Counted from the stretch's first letter, positions 24,867 to 34,110 are shown. The stretch is 43,715 nucleotides of DNA from Bacteroidetes bacterium OLB11 (GCA_001567165.1 LNFQ01000039.1:1-43715); one strand, 5' to 3'. Notes: generated from the letters alone by a model not told the origin. A program made the numbers and translations.

Positions 24867-26117
24867 TTAATCTTCAATATCATACTCTTTTATTTTGCGA
24901 TAAAGTGTTCTTTCCGAAATACCCAATTCTGAAGCGGCATCCCTACGTCTTCCACGATGTTTTATCAATGCTTTTTTTATAAAATCTTTTTCCTTTTCTG
25001 CAAGATTCAATGTTTCTTCAATCGGATGCACTTTATTTATTTTGACATCTTCATTATTGGGCATAATATAAGCCGGCAGTGATGGATTTATCCCTTGTGC
25101 ATAATCACTATTGTAAGGCATAATGTGCGAATCTGACTCGTGAAAAGGGTGCTCATAAGTAACTCCTTGAGCAGCATTTTTACTCAATTCAAAAAAAATT
25201 TTTTTCAACTCAGTCACATCCTTTTTCATATCAACAAAAAGTTTATAAAGGATTTCTCTTTCTGTTGAAAAATCATTATTATAGCTTGTTCCCTTCGATG
25301 TAAGTATGGGCATATTTTCATTTGATTGAGCAGGCAAAAAGTGTTTTAAATCTTGCTCGTTTATGAATTTATTTTGTGATAAAACTGAAATTTGTTCTGC
25401 TATATTTTTTAACTCTCGAATATTACCTGGCCATCGATAATGAATAATTGCTTGGGTGGCTTCTTCTGAAAGCTGGATAGGTGTTGTTTTGTATCGTTCT
25501 GCAAAATCCAAACAAAACTTTTTAAATAAAATAGGAATGTCTTCTTTACGCTCTCTGAGAGACACCACCCGAATTGGAACTGTGCTCAATCGATAATATA
25601 AATCTTCTCTGAAACGCCCCATATTCACCTGATTCAATAAATCTTTATTTGTGGCGGCTATCACTCTCACATTTGTTTTTTGCACCTTTGAGGAACCCAC
25701 CCGAATATATTCTCCCACTTCAAGAACACGCAACAGTCTTGCCTGTGTTCCTAATGGCAACTCTCCTATTTCGTCTAAAAATATCGTACCACCATTGACT
25801 GTTTCAAAATATCCTTTTCGACTTTCTGAAGCACTTGTAAACGCTCCTTTTTCGTGACCAAACAGTTCGCTATCAATAGTGCCCTCTGGAATAGCTCCAC
25901 AGTTGATAGCTATAAATGAATTATGTTTTCGGCTACTTAGCGAGTGGATTATCTGCGAAAAAATTTCTTTCCCTACCCCGCTTTCTCCTTGCACCAGAAC
26001 CGTTAAATCTGTTGGTGCTACTTGCGAAGCAACCGACAAGGCATAATTTAATGAGGGATTATTTCCGATGATTCCAAATCGGTTTTTTATCAATTGTAAT
26101 TCTTGCTCTTTTAACAT
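24867..26117 (-). CDS. Sigma-54-type AAA+ transcriptional activator (Fis HTH), GAFTSA variant
   Basis: A 416-residue bacterial enhancer-binding protein. The AAA+ core starts almost at the N-terminus without a receiver or PAS domain: Walker A GESGVGKE at 44-51, the loop ELFGHEKGAFTSASESRKG at about 84-101, Walker B GGTIFLDEIGEL at 109-120, and the arginine-finger region RFREDLYYRLSTVPI. The C-terminal RRRDAASELGISERTLYRKIKEY is a Fis-type DNA-binding helix pair. The sigma-54-contacting loop reads GAFTSA instead of the usual GAFTGA. A segment of about 100 residues between core and HTH is rich in Asn and Pro. A TAAATTTG box (26142-26135) lies 18 nt upstream of the start. It is encoded just ahead of lptE. 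Confidence 0.88.
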   Translation of the reverse strand: MLKEQELQLIKNRFGIIGNNPSLNYALSVASQVAPTDLTVLVQGESGVGKEIFSQIIHSLSSRKHNSFIAINCGAIPEGTIDSELFGHEKGAFTSASESRKGYFETVNGGTIFLDEIGELPLGTQARLLRVLEVGEYIRVGSSKVQKTNVRVIAATNKDLLNQVNMGRFREDLYYRLSTVPIRVVSLRERKEDIPILFKKFCLDFAERYKTTPIQLSEEATQAIIHYRWPGNIRELKNIAEQISVLSQNKFINEQDLKHFLPAQSNENMPILTSKGTSYNNDFSTEREILYKLFVDMKKDVTELKKIFFELSKNAAQGVTYEHPFHESDSHIMPYNSDYAQGINPSLPAYIMPNNEDVKINKVHPIEETLNLAEKEKDFIKKALIKHRGRRRDAASELGISERTLYRKIKEYDIED

Positions 26118-26419
26118 CTAAAAATAATAAATGACAAATTTACAGACTTTAGTGCAAATTACACATTCAGTTCTTTGTTATAAAAAAATCAAATTTTTAT
26201 AAATCGCTATCGCTCATAAAAAAGTCTATAACGCTTTTCTATATTTGATATTTTAAAATATATATTCTATTAAATTCTTTCTACCAAAATTTTAAATAGG
26301 TTACAATGATAAAAAATATCATTTCAAGAAATGATTAAGATTTATTATTCAGAAAACACCATTATTGCACCTTAAATTTTGTAATATTGCACACTTTTTA
26401 AAAATAAAACTCTTATCAA
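26118..26419. other. Divergent intergenic region between the activator gene and ychF
   Basis: No gene is present in these 302 bp. They hold a probable -7 box for the activator gene (26135-26142, minus strand), a short AT-only hairpin (TATAAAAA/TTTTTATA) near 26178-26200, the palindrome at 26318-26335, and TAATATTG at 26382-26389 as a possible -7 box for ychF. Confidence 0.55.
26318..26335. promoter_or_regulatory. 18-bp palindrome ATCATTTC-AA-GAAATGAT
   Basis: A perfect 8-bp inverted repeat with a 2-bp centre, about 85 bp upstream of the ychF start and 200 bp upstream of the activator gene. The symmetry and short spacer fit an operator for a dimeric regulator. In DNA this AT-rich a chance origin is possible. 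Confidence 0.35.
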
Positions 26420-27519
26420 ATGGCTTTACAAGTAGGCATCGTTGGTTTGCCCAATGTCGGAAAATCGACTCTTTTCAACGCAGTGAGTAATAATGCAAAA
26501 GCACAAGCATCTAATTATCGTTTTTGCACGATAGACCCCAATGTTGGTCAAGTGGATGTGCCTGATAATCGACTTGAAAAATTGGCTGAATTAGTGAAGC
26601 CCAATCGTGTAGTTCCTACTACCATTGAGTTTGTAGATATTGCCGGTCTTGTGAAAGGAGCCAGCAAAGGAGAAGGACTTGGGAATAAATTTTTGGCTAA
26701 TATTCGCGAAGTTGATGCAATCGTTCATGTCATTCGATGCTTTGAAGATGAAAATATTTTAAGAGAAGAAGGAGCCATCAATCCGGTTGCTGACAAAGAA
26801 ATTATTGATACCGAATTGCAGTTGAAAGATTTGGATAGTATTGAAAAAAATACCAAAAAACAGAACGAGCAGCCAAAACTGGAGATGTTAAATCGAAGGC
26901 AGAAATCGAAATTTTGAAAAAATGCAAAGAATATTTAGAAGCCGGTAAAAATCTTCGACAAATGAATTTGACCGAAGAAGAAATTGAGAGCGTTGCAGAC
27001 TTATGTTTGCTCACCCTCAAACCCGTTTTATATGTGGCGAATGTAGATGAAAAATCAATTCATACGGGCAATTCATTTTCTGAAAAACTGATTGAAAAAG
27101 TAAGCGAAGAAAACAGTATTGTTGTCGTTATGAATAACAGCATTGAAGCTCAAATTTCAGAAATGGAAAATGAAGAAGATAAGCAAATGTTTTTAGAAGA
27201 ATATTCTTTGACAGAGCCAGCACTCAACCGCTTAATCAGACATGCCTATTCACTTTTAAACCTAATCACTTACTTTACGGCAGGTGTTCAAGAAGTAAGA
27301 GCGTGGACCATTCATGTAGGTTGGAAAGCACCACAAGCAGCGAGCGTGATTCATACCGATTTTGAAAAAGGCTTTATAAAAGCAGAAGTAATCGCTTATG
27401 AAGATTTTGTGCAATACGGCTCTGAAGCGGCTTGTAAAGATGTAGGAAAGTTGAGAATCGAAGGAAAAGAATATGTAGTGCAAGATGGTGATTTGATGCA
27501 CTTCCGATTTAATGTCTAA
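26420..27519 (+). CDS. ychF: Redox-regulated ribosome-associated ATPase YchF/OLA1, frameshifted
   Basis: Universally conserved Obg-family P-loop ATPase that binds ribosomes. The first part has [14 protein letters not shown] (G1) at 9-22, [32 protein letters not shown] (G3) near 74 and [11 protein letters not shown]. The second part has [10 protein letters not shown] (the NxxE in place of NKxD) and ends with [18 protein letters not shown] and [18 protein letters not shown], the TGS domain. The first frame stops at 26917. Adding one A to the A6 run near 26864 gives [17 protein letters not shown] and joins the parts into 366 residues, the normal family length. Because this gene is single-copy and highly conserved, a sequence error is the best explanation. 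Confidence 0.9.
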
Positions 27520-27599
27520 ATGGACACATAATGAACATTTTTTAAGTTTTAAAACATTTCAAAATATTTCTGGTTTTAATTTTTAAGCCCATCAAGGGT

Positions 27600-27631
27600 T
27601 ATCACAATATAAAGTGCATTTTATTGTGATA
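27600..27631. terminator. Hairpin between convergent ychF and the NlpC/P60 gene
   Basis: TATCACAATA (27600-27609) pairs perfectly with TATTGTGATA (27622-27631) around a 12-nt loop. It lies 80 bp after ychF and 43 bp after the end of the opposite gene. There is no long T-run, so it may be a weak bidirectional terminator or an mRNA 3' stabiliser. Confidence 0.45.
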
Positions 27632-27674
27632 GCTTACTTTTAAAGATTGAAGATAAGCGAAAAAAGTGGCTAAA

Positions 27675-28353
27675 TTAGTTGATAATCCTTCCGCCGCCTA
27701 CATAATATTTGTTCCAATAATCACTTGAAAGGCTAGCGATAGAAACTCCTTTACTACTAGCTGAGTGAACAAAGAAGTTATTTTTTAAATAAACTCCAAC
27801 ATGTGAAATTTGAGAAGAATTAATTTTAAAGAATACCAAATCTCCTTCTTTTAAGTCACTAATATTTTTAATAAAATTGGTTTCTGAAAATTGCATTCTT
27901 GCTGTTCTCAAAAGATTCAATCCGAAAACATATTGATATAATGTTTGAACGAAAGCACTACAATCTATTCCAGATTTATTAGTACCTCCCATTCTATATT
28001 TCACTCCGCTCCACTCGTCAATAAAACGATACAGCATCACGTTCGTAATTTGATTTGGTAACACTTGCAACACTGTTGAGTATTTATCTTGAATCCAATT
28101 TAATACACTTTCTCCAAATTTTTCATTCGATTTCGCTATTGATTTTAAACTATGTTTATTTCCATTGATTGATGTTTCTGAAATGATTGCTTGCTTGGCG
28201 GTAGCGGGCATTGGCAAATAATTTTGAACAAACTCAACTGGACTTTCAATGATTGTCTTATCTGTTACAGAATCAATATCTTGTGCATTTATAGCAAATG
28301 ATAGAAACATTCCTACTATAAAAAAAAAGTGAACGTCTTTTTGTAAAAATCAT
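27675..28353 (-). CDS. Secreted NlpC/P60 peptidoglycan hydrolase, frameshifted in the signal peptide
   Basis: Periplasmic cysteine peptidase that cuts cell-wall peptides. The catalytic domain carries WSGVKYRMGGTNKSGIDCSAFVQ with the nucleophile Cys, then LKEGDLVFFKI and ISHVGVYLKNNFFVHSAS with the catalytic His residues, and ends YYVGGGRIIN. The open frame begins only at MFLSFAINAQ, but the stretch upstream reads MIFTKRRSLFFIVG from an ATG at 28353 if one T is removed from the T9 run at 28320-28328. This gives a full signal peptide and a 225-residue protein. A promoter with perfect spacing lies at 28387-28417. About 70 residues of unknown role separate the signal peptide from the enzyme domain. 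Confidence 0.85.
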
Positions 28354-28386
28354 AATTTTTTTAAAGAATATTTAATAGTGTATCCG

Positions 28387-28417
28387 CAAATTTAATAGTT
28401 TTATTTGAGAATCCCAA
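28387..28417 (-). promoter_or_regulatory. Promoter of the NlpC/P60 gene
   Basis: On the minus strand TTG (28417-28415) is followed after 20 bp by TAAATTTG (28394-28387), an exact match to the Bacteroidota pattern. Transcription would start near 28381, about 28 nt before the ATG at 28353, which supports the corrected start of that gene. Confidence 0.6.
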
Positions 28418-28456
28418 AAATCTACTTCTTTAGATTATGTTAAAAATTTTTAGATT

Positions 28457-28914
28457 TTAGTCTATTAATTTTGAGAAGATTAGCATTTTTGTGGTATCAC
28501 CACTACTTTCTTTGATTGATTGTAGGATATAATAATAGTCATTACTTGGATCAAACAGATTATCAAATCCAACATCTGAAATGTCTTTATTTTTGGGTAA
28601 TTCGTTGGTAATACTTCCAAAACTAATAAACGGTATTGAGTCATAACCCAAAGGACTATTGCTGTCTTTTTTTGCAAATTTTTACGATGTAAGTAGCTGT
28701 ATCTTCTTGTGAAGAAATCCCAATCAAACATTGTAAAAATTCTGTTTTCTCTTGCACATATAATGTGGCTATCATATTGGTTGTATCGTTACTCCCGTTA
28801 TAATATTTATTAGGATAAAAAGTTAAGTGTTTACTTCGTTCTACTTTTTTTGCTTTTACATGAAAAATTGAAAGTCATAAAAGCCAATAGCAAAATAATT
28901 AAAAAGTTTCTCAT
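28457..28914 (-). CDS. Small lipoprotein, two frameshifts
   Basis: From the ATG at 28914 the sequence reads MRNFLIILLLAFMTFNFSC, a lipoprotein signal with Cys19. The frame is then broken twice. Removing one A from each of two A7 runs (about 28848-28854 and 28673-28679) gives a 151-residue protein running through NKYYNGSNDTTNMIATLYVQ, ATYIVKICKKDSNSPLGYDS and NDYYYILQSIKESSGDTTK to a TAA at 28457-28459. No known domain is recognised. It starts 6 bp after fabI and is probably in the same transcript. The corrected total length is a whole number of codons, which supports the reconstruction. Confidence 0.65.
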
Positions 28915-28920
28915 TTTATA

Positions 28921-29745
28921 TTATTTCATGGTACTTGCAAGCCGCATCACTAAGTCAACACTGACACCAGTATAGGAAAATCCTCCATCATGGAAAAGGT
29001 TTTGCATAGTCACTTTTCTTGTTAAATCACTAAATAAAGTCACACAATAGTCTGCACATTCTTCAGCGGTTGCATTACCAAGCGGTGACATGGATTCGGC
29101 ATAGCTGAAAAAAGAATCAAAGCCTTCTACTCCACTTCCCGCAGTTGTAGGAGTTGGTGATTGAGAGATGGTATTGACTCTTACTTTTTTGGCAATTCCA
29201 TAATGATAACCAAAACTTCTAGCGATGCTTTCTAATAGCGCTTTTGCATCTGCCATATCATTATAAGTTGGAAATACTCTTTGAGCTGCAATGTATGAAA
29301 GTCCTAATATGGAAGCCCATTCATTAAGTGCATCTAATTTCATAGCAGTTTGCATTACTTTATGAAATGAGAGTGCTGAAATATCGAGTGTTTTTAAAAA
29401 ATTATCATAATTGCTCTCAGTATAAGCAATTTTTTTTCTGACATTGGGACTCATTCCTATTGAGTGTAAAATAAAATCTATTTTACCACCTAAATGTTCT
29501 ATACTTTTATTAAAAACATTTTCTAGTTCTTCACTAGAAGTTGCGTCAGCTCCTATCACTAGTGCATTTCCGCATAAAGTAGCCAACTCATTTATTTTTC
29601 CCATTCTTAGAGCTATTGGAGCATTGCTTAATGTAATTTGAGCTCCTTCTTCATAACATCTAAGGGCAACTTGCCATGCCATTGATTTTTCATCTAATGC
29701 ACCAAAAATAATTCCTCTCTTTCCTTTTAATAAATTATAAGCCAT
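28921..29745 (-). CDS. fabI: Enoyl-[acyl-carrier-protein] reductase (NADH) FabI
   Basis: Final reducing step of each fatty-acid elongation cycle. The 274-residue SDR-fold protein has KGKRGIIFGALDEKSMAWQVA at the NAD site, LHSIGMSP near residue 93, and SYIAAQRVFPTYNDMADAKALLE with Tyr151, Tyr161 and Lys168, the FabI-type Tyr-x6-Lys centre. The C-terminal FHDGGFSYTGV is also typical. The frame is intact. A TAACTTTG box at 29795-29788 on the minus strand could be its -7 element. A small lipoprotein gene follows after 6 bp. Confidence 0.93.
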   Translation of the reverse strand: MAYNLLKGKRGIIFGALDEKSMAWQVALRCYEEGAQITLSNAPIALRMGKINELATLCGNALVIGADATSSEELENVFNKSIEHLGGKIDFILHSIGMSPNVRKKIAYTESNYDNFLKTLDISALSFHKVMQTAMKLDALNEWASILGLSYIAAQRVFPTYNDMADAKALLESIARSFGYHYGIAKKVRVNTISQSPTPTTAGSGVEGFDSFFSYAESMSPLGNATAEECADYCVTLFSDLTRKVTMQNLFHDGGFSYTGVSVDLVMRLASTMK

Positions 29746-29817
29746 ATAAATTTAATCGTTTAAGGGTCTAAAATTAGTATTTTTTTACAAAGTTACTTTT
29801 ATTTTTATATTTTAATT

Positions 29818-30406
29818 TTATAAATGAGGTATTGCTGATTGTGTAATACCTATCATTCCTTTTATGTTAGTAATTTTATACACTGAAAAATTTTGATTTG
29901 ATTCCAATCCATCACCATAAATTACTTGTGTTGGCGTGGTGATTGTAACAAAATTTTTCTGTATAAAATTTTTGCAATTTCTCATTCCAAACTAGTTCCT
30001 CTGTGTTTAGTTTTTCATTTTTGATATTTGTAATCACAACACTGTCTCGCACTAATACATTACCGTTTTGCTCAAAATATTTACCGTATTTGGCTGTTAA
30101 TTTGCTTTGAACTTCCAAACTGTCATTATAAAATTCCACTTCTAGTCCATTTTTCATTTCGATATAACTAGGATTTGTACTTTGGATATGTTTAAAATCT
30201 TTTGTAAATAACTTGGCTTTGGTTACTCCTTCTGTGCTATATATAATCGTTACTTCTTCGGCTTTTTCTGTGTTTAAAGCGGCATTATCAACGAGATCTT
30301 TATATTGATGAATTCCGTTTTTGCACGATACAAATAGAATCAAAATGTAAATAAAGATTTTAAATTTCTTGATTAGTCTAATATTATTTAATAAAAAAAG
30401 GAACAA
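29818..30406 (-). CDS. lptC: LPS export protein LptC, frameshifted near the C-terminus
   Basis: Inner-membrane-anchored periplasmic component of the Lpt bridge. The N-terminus has a lipoprotein-like hydrophobic segment (FKIFIYILILFVSCKNG). The beta-jellyroll part includes EEVTIIYSTEGVTKAKLFT, YIEMKNGLEVEFYNDS, LTAKYGKYFEQNGNVLVRDSV and LNTEELVWNEKLQKFYTEKF, all typical of Bacteroidota LptC. The first frame ends at 29912. Removing one T from the TTTT near 29957 lets it continue VTITTPTQVIYGDGLESNQNF to a TAA at 29818-29820, the expected family end, for about 195 residues. The TTG at 30406 is the only start seen. The gene lies 33 bp after the outer-membrane protein gene. Confidence 0.8.
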
Positions 30407-30439
30407 AACTTCAATGAGTTTTTTTTTCTTGAGAAAAAA

Positions 30440-31714
30440 TTAGTCGTATCTGCGTTTTAAAAACCATTTATCATTTAAAGTAAATCCAATTGAAAAGTGG
30501 GTATAATTTTCTTTAACCAAGCCATTTGAGATATTTCCCCTTGATCCAATATCTAAGCAAAAATTAATCATTCCAAATTGTCTTGTTTGCGGACTTCTTT
30601 TGAGTGGGTATCCAAATCCTAATGTGGCTCCTGTTTTGGAAATTTGTTTGCCGTTAAAAGCAAAAATATCTTTTCCGGTATAGAATCCTACTCGGTAAAC
30701 TGAGCGTTTTAATGTATTAGTGATTGAGGCAGGGTCTGGAGTGTAAGCCCCTCCTATTTTTATTGTAAAAATATCTCCTGTTGAGTCGTGCAAACTATAA
30801 GAGGTAAAATTACCCCAATCAGAATAATTGAAGTCGGCACCAATTTGCCATTTATCTTGATAGGAAAGCATCGCTCCTGCTCCAATTTGCTTTGGTAAAG
30901 TAACTGTCCCTTTTTGGTTGATAACACTATCTGGTCGGCTGATTACATTATTAGCATCATTATAATATGATTCCCAATATGATTCTCTTTTTGCATTTAA
31001 TTTTTGATTTCCAGCAAAAGTGGCTCCAAGTTTTAGATTATAATTTTCATTTAGAGCGGCATCATAAATAGCACCAGCTTGCCAGAATAATCCACTAAGG
31101 GTTGTTCGTCCATAAATATTATTTGCTAAAATATTGAGTGAGTCTGTAAAACTAGATTCTCTTGCATAGGTTAAATTTCCAAATTGATATCCTGTATTGA
31201 AACCGATAGAGAAGTTGGAAATTTTATAAGCAGCTCCGATATATATTTTTTGCACACCACCTCCTCCGTAATATGAATTATTAACTAATGATTGGGCTTG
31301 TGCATTAGAATCACTAGCTGCCATATTGTATCGCATGGATGTAAAAGGAAGAATCCCAAAGCTAACCCCGAAATTTTTTGCAACTGGAAACGCAAGATTG
31401 ACATAAGATATTGTTGATTTTCCAACTCTACTTGATGTACTGTTATTTTTAATTGTTGAAAAATGTGAGGTAAGACCTAATTGATAGGTTGCAAATTGAA
31501 GACTTGCATACGAAGCCGGGTTAGAAGTATTAATCGACAACGTGCTTAAATCAGCAATTGAAACTCCTCCCATTCCCCGATTGGCAATATTTTCAGGATC
31601 TCTTAGATTTCCTAAGGCGTATCTCGAATAAGGTGAGTTTTCTTGTGCTGTGATTTTGATACTCGTAAAGAATAAGAGTATTAGTAATTTATTTTTGATA
31701 TTCCAGAATTGCAT
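30440..31714 (-). CDS. Outer-membrane beta-barrel protein (OmpP1/FadL-like)
   Basis: A 424-residue exported barrel. The signal peptide MQFWNIKNKLLILLFFTSIK ends before AQENSPYSRYALGNLRDPE. The following GMGGVSIADLSTLSINTSNPASYASL is the plug-like opening seen in FadL/OmpP1-type proteins, then alternating strands follow (NFGVSFGILPFTSMRY, FSIGFNTGYQFGNLTY, WQIGADFNYSDWG). It ends with an aromatic strand near HFSIGFTLNDKWFLKRRYD. I start at the ATG 31714 because the upstream extension overlaps more of coaX; even so the first 26 nt overlap the coaX end. Gene order coaX - barrel - lptC suggests an envelope operon. The transported substrate is unknown. Confidence 0.75.
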   Translation of the reverse strand: MQFWNIKNKLLILLFFTSIKITAQENSPYSRYALGNLRDPENIANRGMGGVSIADLSTLSINTSNPASYASLQFATYQLGLTSHFSTIKNNSTSSRVGKSTISYVNLAFPVAKNFGVSFGILPFTSMRYNMAASDSNAQAQSLVNNSYYGGGGVQKIYIGAAYKISNFSIGFNTGYQFGNLTYARESSFTDSLNILANNIYGRTTLSGLFWQAGAIYDAALNENYNLKLGATFAGNQKLNAKRESYWESYYNDANNVISRPDSVINQKGTVTLPKQIGAGAMLSYQDKWQIGADFNYSDWGNFTSYSLHDSTGDIFTIKIGGAYTPDPASITNTLKRSVYRVGFYTGKDIFAFNGKQISKTGATLGFGYPLKRSPQTRQFGMINFCLDIGSRGNISNGLVKENYTHFSIGFTLNDKWFLKRRYD

Positions 31715-32420
31715 ATAAGCCTTTGAAAAGGAAATTAACATCTGCAAATATCTTCTTTTTCATTCTGCTTTCAAAAAAAGGAGCATCTCCACCAGTTAAA
31801 ACTGCGTTAATATTTCCATATTGTGATTCATATAGTTCTATCATTCCAGAAATCTCGGAAAGCATACCATTGATAACCCCGCTGCGTATGCAGGTTTCGG
31901 TATCGTAACCTAATATGGATAAATGGCCTTCTCGCTGTACTAAAGGTAAATGATCTGTATATTCATTTAATGATCTCAATCTTAATTCAACACCAGGAGA
32001 AATAGCACCGCCTCTAAAGGCATTGTTTTTTGCTAAAAAGCTATATGTGATGCATGTTCCAATCGAAATAATCAAGCTGCTTTGTTCGGGATAAAATTTG
32101 CTTAATCCTGCCACTAAAGCTAGGCGGTCATTTCCTAAAGTACTTGGTGTTCCATAGGCGTTTAAGAAAGGAAGTGGAGTGTCGCTATTTAATAAGGTGA
32201 GTTTTGTGTTTTGATTTAAAAAATTATCAATACTTTTAGAGTGATTGATGACAGAAGATAAAATAGCTTTTTTAGGTGCATGAATTGTAATAATTTTTTG
32301 CAACGAATGGATGGCCTCATCTTCAGTAAACTCAAATTTATAAGCCATTCGGTCCCCTTGAAAAATGGCTGCTTTCAGCTTGGAATTCCCAAAATCTATA
32401 CAAAGTGATACTGGTAACAT
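31689..32420 (-). CDS. coaX: Type III pantothenate kinase
   Basis: Phosphorylates pantothenate, the first step of coenzyme A synthesis. The 243-residue protein starts MLPVSLCIDFGNSKLKAAIF, the ATP-binding DFGN motif, then LGNDRLALVAGLSKFY near residue 92, SLIISIGTCITYSFL near 112 with the second phosphate-binding loop, and GGAISPGVELRLRSLNEYT near 132. These are the hallmark CoaX segments. I use the ATG at 32420; nine upstream residues in the open frame do not fit the family. It overlaps the following barrel gene by 26 nt and is transcribed in the same direction as xerC and the LON-domain gene. Confidence 0.92.
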   Translation of the reverse strand: MLPVSLCIDFGNSKLKAAIFQGDRMAYKFEFTEDEAIHSLQKIITIHAPKKAILSSVINHSKSIDNFLNQNTKLTLLNSDTPLPFLNAYGTPSTLGNDRLALVAGLSKFYPEQSSLIISIGTCITYSFLAKNNAFRGGAISPGVELRLRSLNEYTDHLPLVQREGHLSILGYDTETCIRSGVINGMLSEISGMIELYESQYGNINAVLTGGDAPFFESRMKKKIFADVNFLFKGLYAILEYQK

Positions 32421-32523
32421 TAATTTTCGTTCATTGTTAAAAGGCAATAATAATAAATTGTTTAATTTTATCCTACAATTATTTTCATTTAATTTATTTT
32501 TTTAATTTAAAAGTCAAATAATA

Positions 32524-33162
32524 TTAATCAATATTATCAATAGAAAGTTTTTTAAAGTGCCCATTTAGTTTGACTCTTTCTTTTAAAATATTTAATTGCT
32601 CAATCGTTAAAAGCATTTTATCGATATGTTGAGATAAATATTGAAGTCTATAGTTTTCACTTAACAAACTCAAAAATTCATATTCCTGCTCCAAAGTGAA
32701 GCCCACATGATGAGCCACATCGTATGAATTTAATATGATTTTATTTTGATTATATTTTTCATCTAGATGAATCAGTTGATGAAAGTGCATCAAATTTTCT
32801 AATACTTTTATTTTGATATCATTTGGTGAATTCATTTGATTTTCAGGATAATTTACGATAGCTCCGCTATATAATTTGTCTGGAACTTGCTTAATAATTT
32901 CTAGAATTTTGAACACTGCTATGCCTTCTGTTTTGATATCCAGCTCTCCATTTGGGTATTCTTTTTCTATTTTTTGTATTTTAAAAGTAGTTCCATATTC
33001 TTTGATAGAATGATTCAAAACAGTAGGAATCCCGAATACTTTTCCTTCTTCAAAACACTCTCTAATGAGCTGTTTGTAGCGTGGTTCAAAGATATGCAAG
33101 TTCAGATTTTCATTTGGGAAGGCAACGATATTTAAAGGAAAAATGGGAATGAAATTTGTCAT
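32524..33162 (-). CDS. LON substrate-binding domain protein
   Basis: A 212-residue protein of the stand-alone LON N-terminal domain family. It starts with FIPIFPLNIVAFPNENLNLHIFEPRY, the classical PLFPL..V..P....LHIFEPRY pattern, followed by FGIPTV and LDIKTEGIAVFKILEI. There is no AAA+ ATPase or Ser-Lys protease domain, so it is not a protease by itself. The C-terminal helical half (LLSENYRLQYLSQHIDKMLL) is typical of these short proteins. It starts 11 bp after xerC on the same strand. The cellular role is unknown; a chaperone or substrate-binding role is often assumed. Confidence 0.82.
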   Translation of the reverse strand: MTNFIPIFPLNIVAFPNENLNLHIFEPRYKQLIRECFEEGKVFGIPTVLNHSIKEYGTTFKIQKIEKEYPNGELDIKTEGIAVFKILEIIKQVPDKLYSGAIVNYPENQMNSPNDIKIKVLENLMHFHQLIHLDEKYNQNKIILNSYDVAHHVGFTLEQEYEFLSLLSENYRLQYLSQHIDKMLLTIEQLNILKERVKLNGHFKKLSIDNID

Positions 33163-33173
33163 AATTTAAAGAA

Positions 33174-34076
33174 TTATTCATCTGCTTTTGGATGAGCTTT
33201 TTTATAAATGTCTTTTAGTTTTTCAATGCTGTTATGGGTGTATACTTGTGTAGATGCCAAACTGGAATGTCCTAATAATTCTTTTACTGCATTCAAATCG
33301 GCTCCGCGATTGAGCATATTAGTTGCAAAGGTATGTCTGAGTAGATGCGGACTATTTTTGGGAAGCGTACTCACTTGTTTTAAATTTTTTTTCACGATAA
33401 GGTAGATATATTTTTCATACAATGGCTTCCCATTTGGCAGTGTTAGAATGTTTGAATGAGAAACTTGTTGAAGTTGATTTCGTTTTACAATATAATCTTC
33501 AATCAGCTTTGTGAGGCTTGGGTGAATGGGAATAATTCGTTCTTTATTTCCTTTTCCTAACACTTTCAGAGTATGAGCATATGTGTCTAAATTTTCTAAT
33601 TTTAAATTGAGTAATTCGGCACGTCTCATTCCAGTTTGATAAAGAATTTCAAGAATAAGTTTATCTGTAAAAAGGGAAAAATCATTCTCTTCATCATTTT
33701 CATGTTGTTGCATAAGGGCTTTCATGTTTTTTTCATTCACGAAGGCTGGCAAAGGCTTTGGCACTTTTGGTGAAATTATTTTAGCCATTGGAGATTGTGA
33801 AATGACTTCATTTTTTTGAAGGTATTTGTAATACGCTTTTAGGGAAGAAATTTTTCGGACGATTGTTTTTGGGGAATGATTTTGATTACTTAGGCTTGCA
33901 AGCCAAGAGCGAATTTGGGTATGGTTGGCGTTTTGGAGTTGTGATAATTGGTATTGAGATTTTGCAAATAAAGAAAACTGTTCAAGGTCGTTTTTATACG
34001 ATTGAACAGTTTTTATAGAATATCGTTTTTCGAGTAAAAGATAGTTGAGAAAATCTGAAATAGAGAGTTTTGACAC
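33174..34076 (-). CDS. xerC: Tyrosine recombinase XerC/XerD family
   Basis: Site-specific recombinase of 300 residues. The N-terminal SAM-like DNA-binding part (FLNYLLLEKRYSIKTVQSYKNDL) precedes the catalytic domain with a complete active site: Arg151 in YQTGMRRAELL, Lys175 in LGKGNKER, His244 and Arg247 in SPHLLRHTFATNML, His270 in LLGHSSLASTQ and the nucleophile Tyr279 in VYTHNS. The size and the position directly after rpsU are the usual Bacteroidota arrangement for the chromosome-dimer-resolving enzyme, so I favour a housekeeping XerC over a mobile-element integrase. The start is 34 bp after the rpsU stop. Confidence 0.9.
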   Translation of the reverse strand: MSKLSISDFLNYLLLEKRYSIKTVQSYKNDLEQFSLFAKSQYQLSQLQNANHTQIRSWLASLSNQNHSPKTIVRKISSLKAYYKYLQKNEVISQSPMAKIISPKVPKPLPAFVNEKNMKALMQQHENDEENDFSLFTDKLILEILYQTGMRRAELLNLKLENLDTYAHTLKVLGKGNKERIIPIHPSLTKLIEDYIVKRNQLQQVSHSNILTLPNGKPLYEKYIYLIVKKNLKQVSTLPKNSPHLLRHTFATNMLNRGADLNAVKELLGHSSLASTQVYTHNSIEKLKDIYKKAHPKADE

Positions 34077-34110
34077 GGTCTGTTTTTCAGATAAAGGTAC
34101 AACAAGTTTT

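Noticed and set aside
33174..34076. Tyrosine recombinase as the integrase of a mobile island
   Set aside because: It lies in a housekeeping operon directly after rpsU, has XerC size, and no attachment-site repeats or accessory genes are nearby.
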